Both the position numbers and the translations under genes were made by a program. Of a stretch of DNA of 64,000 nt, positions 63,651 through 64,000 are shown one piece after another. Under the pieces are notes generated by a model. That model saw only the letters and a program-made list of their open reading frames with translations, made no database searches and was not told where the DNA came from. Location: positions 27,183,976 to 27,247,975 of the forward strand of contig NC_053409.1 of NCBI RefSeq assembly GCF_016859285.1, in the 5' to 3' direction. The first letter of the stretch is position 1. Each line of letters opens with the position of its first letter. This stretch comes from Xiphias gladius. Its lineage: Eukaryota > Chordata > Actinopteri > Istiophoriformes > Xiphiidae.

Positions 63651-64000
63651 CTGAAACAGAGGGAGACGGACGTCAGGACACGTGGGAACTCGCTTCACAG
63701 CAGCACGATCCACCGCTCTCTCACCAGCTGCGGGGTTTTGGGACGAAAGTCTCCGGCCTCCGACTTTACATCTCGTGGTTATTTACATTCACCTGTTACA
63801 GTTTGTGGAACTGAACCGTGGAGAATAAAACGTGTCAAACATTCCCTTCAAGTCCTCAACATGAAATAAAAGACATTATGAAATACTCATAATATATAGA
63901 TCAACAACATCCAGTTTGTGGAGTAGTTTCAGTTATTGGAACCGAATTCATTGAATTTTATTTCATCATTTTCCCAGTAACTGACGTTAATGCTTCGCAT

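Noticed and set aside
63450..63869. 139-codon plus-strand open frame
   Set aside because: Antisense to the timm9 exon at 63555-63650, which has clear protein-level conservation on the minus strand.

Overview
The window is vertebrate genomic DNA, almost certainly from a ray-finned (teleost) fish. I cannot name the species. The evidence is compact genes with GT-AG introns, proteins that align residue by residue with vertebrate families, and repeat debris typical of teleosts: a tRNA-derived SINE, L2/CR1-like LINE tails, hAT-type fragments, many non-autonomous DNA elements and long (TG)n tracts. Most long open reading frames are chance frames in introns, microsatellites or antisense strands. The real coding sequence is four multi-exon genes.

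Layout: (1) 287-5069 (+), the last eight coding exons of snx6, encoding the end of the PX-BAR linker and the BAR domain of a retromer-associated sorting nexin; its 3'UTR runs to about 6.75-7.2 kb. (2) 8976-25228 (+), complete psma3 (proteasome alpha-7), 11 coding exons and 255 aa. (3) 28797-59011 (+), complete arid4a (RBP1 family), 24 coding exons and 1472 aa, with a 3'UTR to about 61.1 kb. (4) 62538-63650 (-), the last two exons of timm9, a small Tim chaperone of the mitochondrial intermembrane space, convergent with arid4a. Summed exon lengths keep frame throughout: psma3 768 nt and arid4a 4419 nt including stops.

The most interesting structure beyond the genes is a family of six related intronic elements with complete or near-complete C, D', C' and D boxes. 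They lie in introns of psma3 (1), arid4a (4) and timm9 (1), always in the sense of the host gene, including the minus-strand host. Five of the six carry two guide segments complementary to adjacent parts of one conserved stretch of 28S rRNA. I interpret them as a C/D-box snoRNA family duplicated across neighbouring housekeeping hosts, with one decayed copy.

Other points: psma3 exon 3 is bracketed by complementary (TG)n and (CA)n tracts; psma3 intron 1 holds an antioxidant-response/MARE-like site; a repeat in psma3 intron 8 carries an overlapping DR1 and perfect IR3 nuclear-receptor motif; a six-CCAAT plus TATA promoter-like array lies upstream of arid4a; arid4a exon 20 has polyQ, polyE and KMSP-repeat expansions around a preserved LxCxE (Rb-binding) motif.

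The genes are unrelated housekeeping functions (endosomal retrieval, protein degradation, chromatin repression, mitochondrial import) and do not form a pathway. Their common point is conserved neighbourhood and snoRNA hosting.
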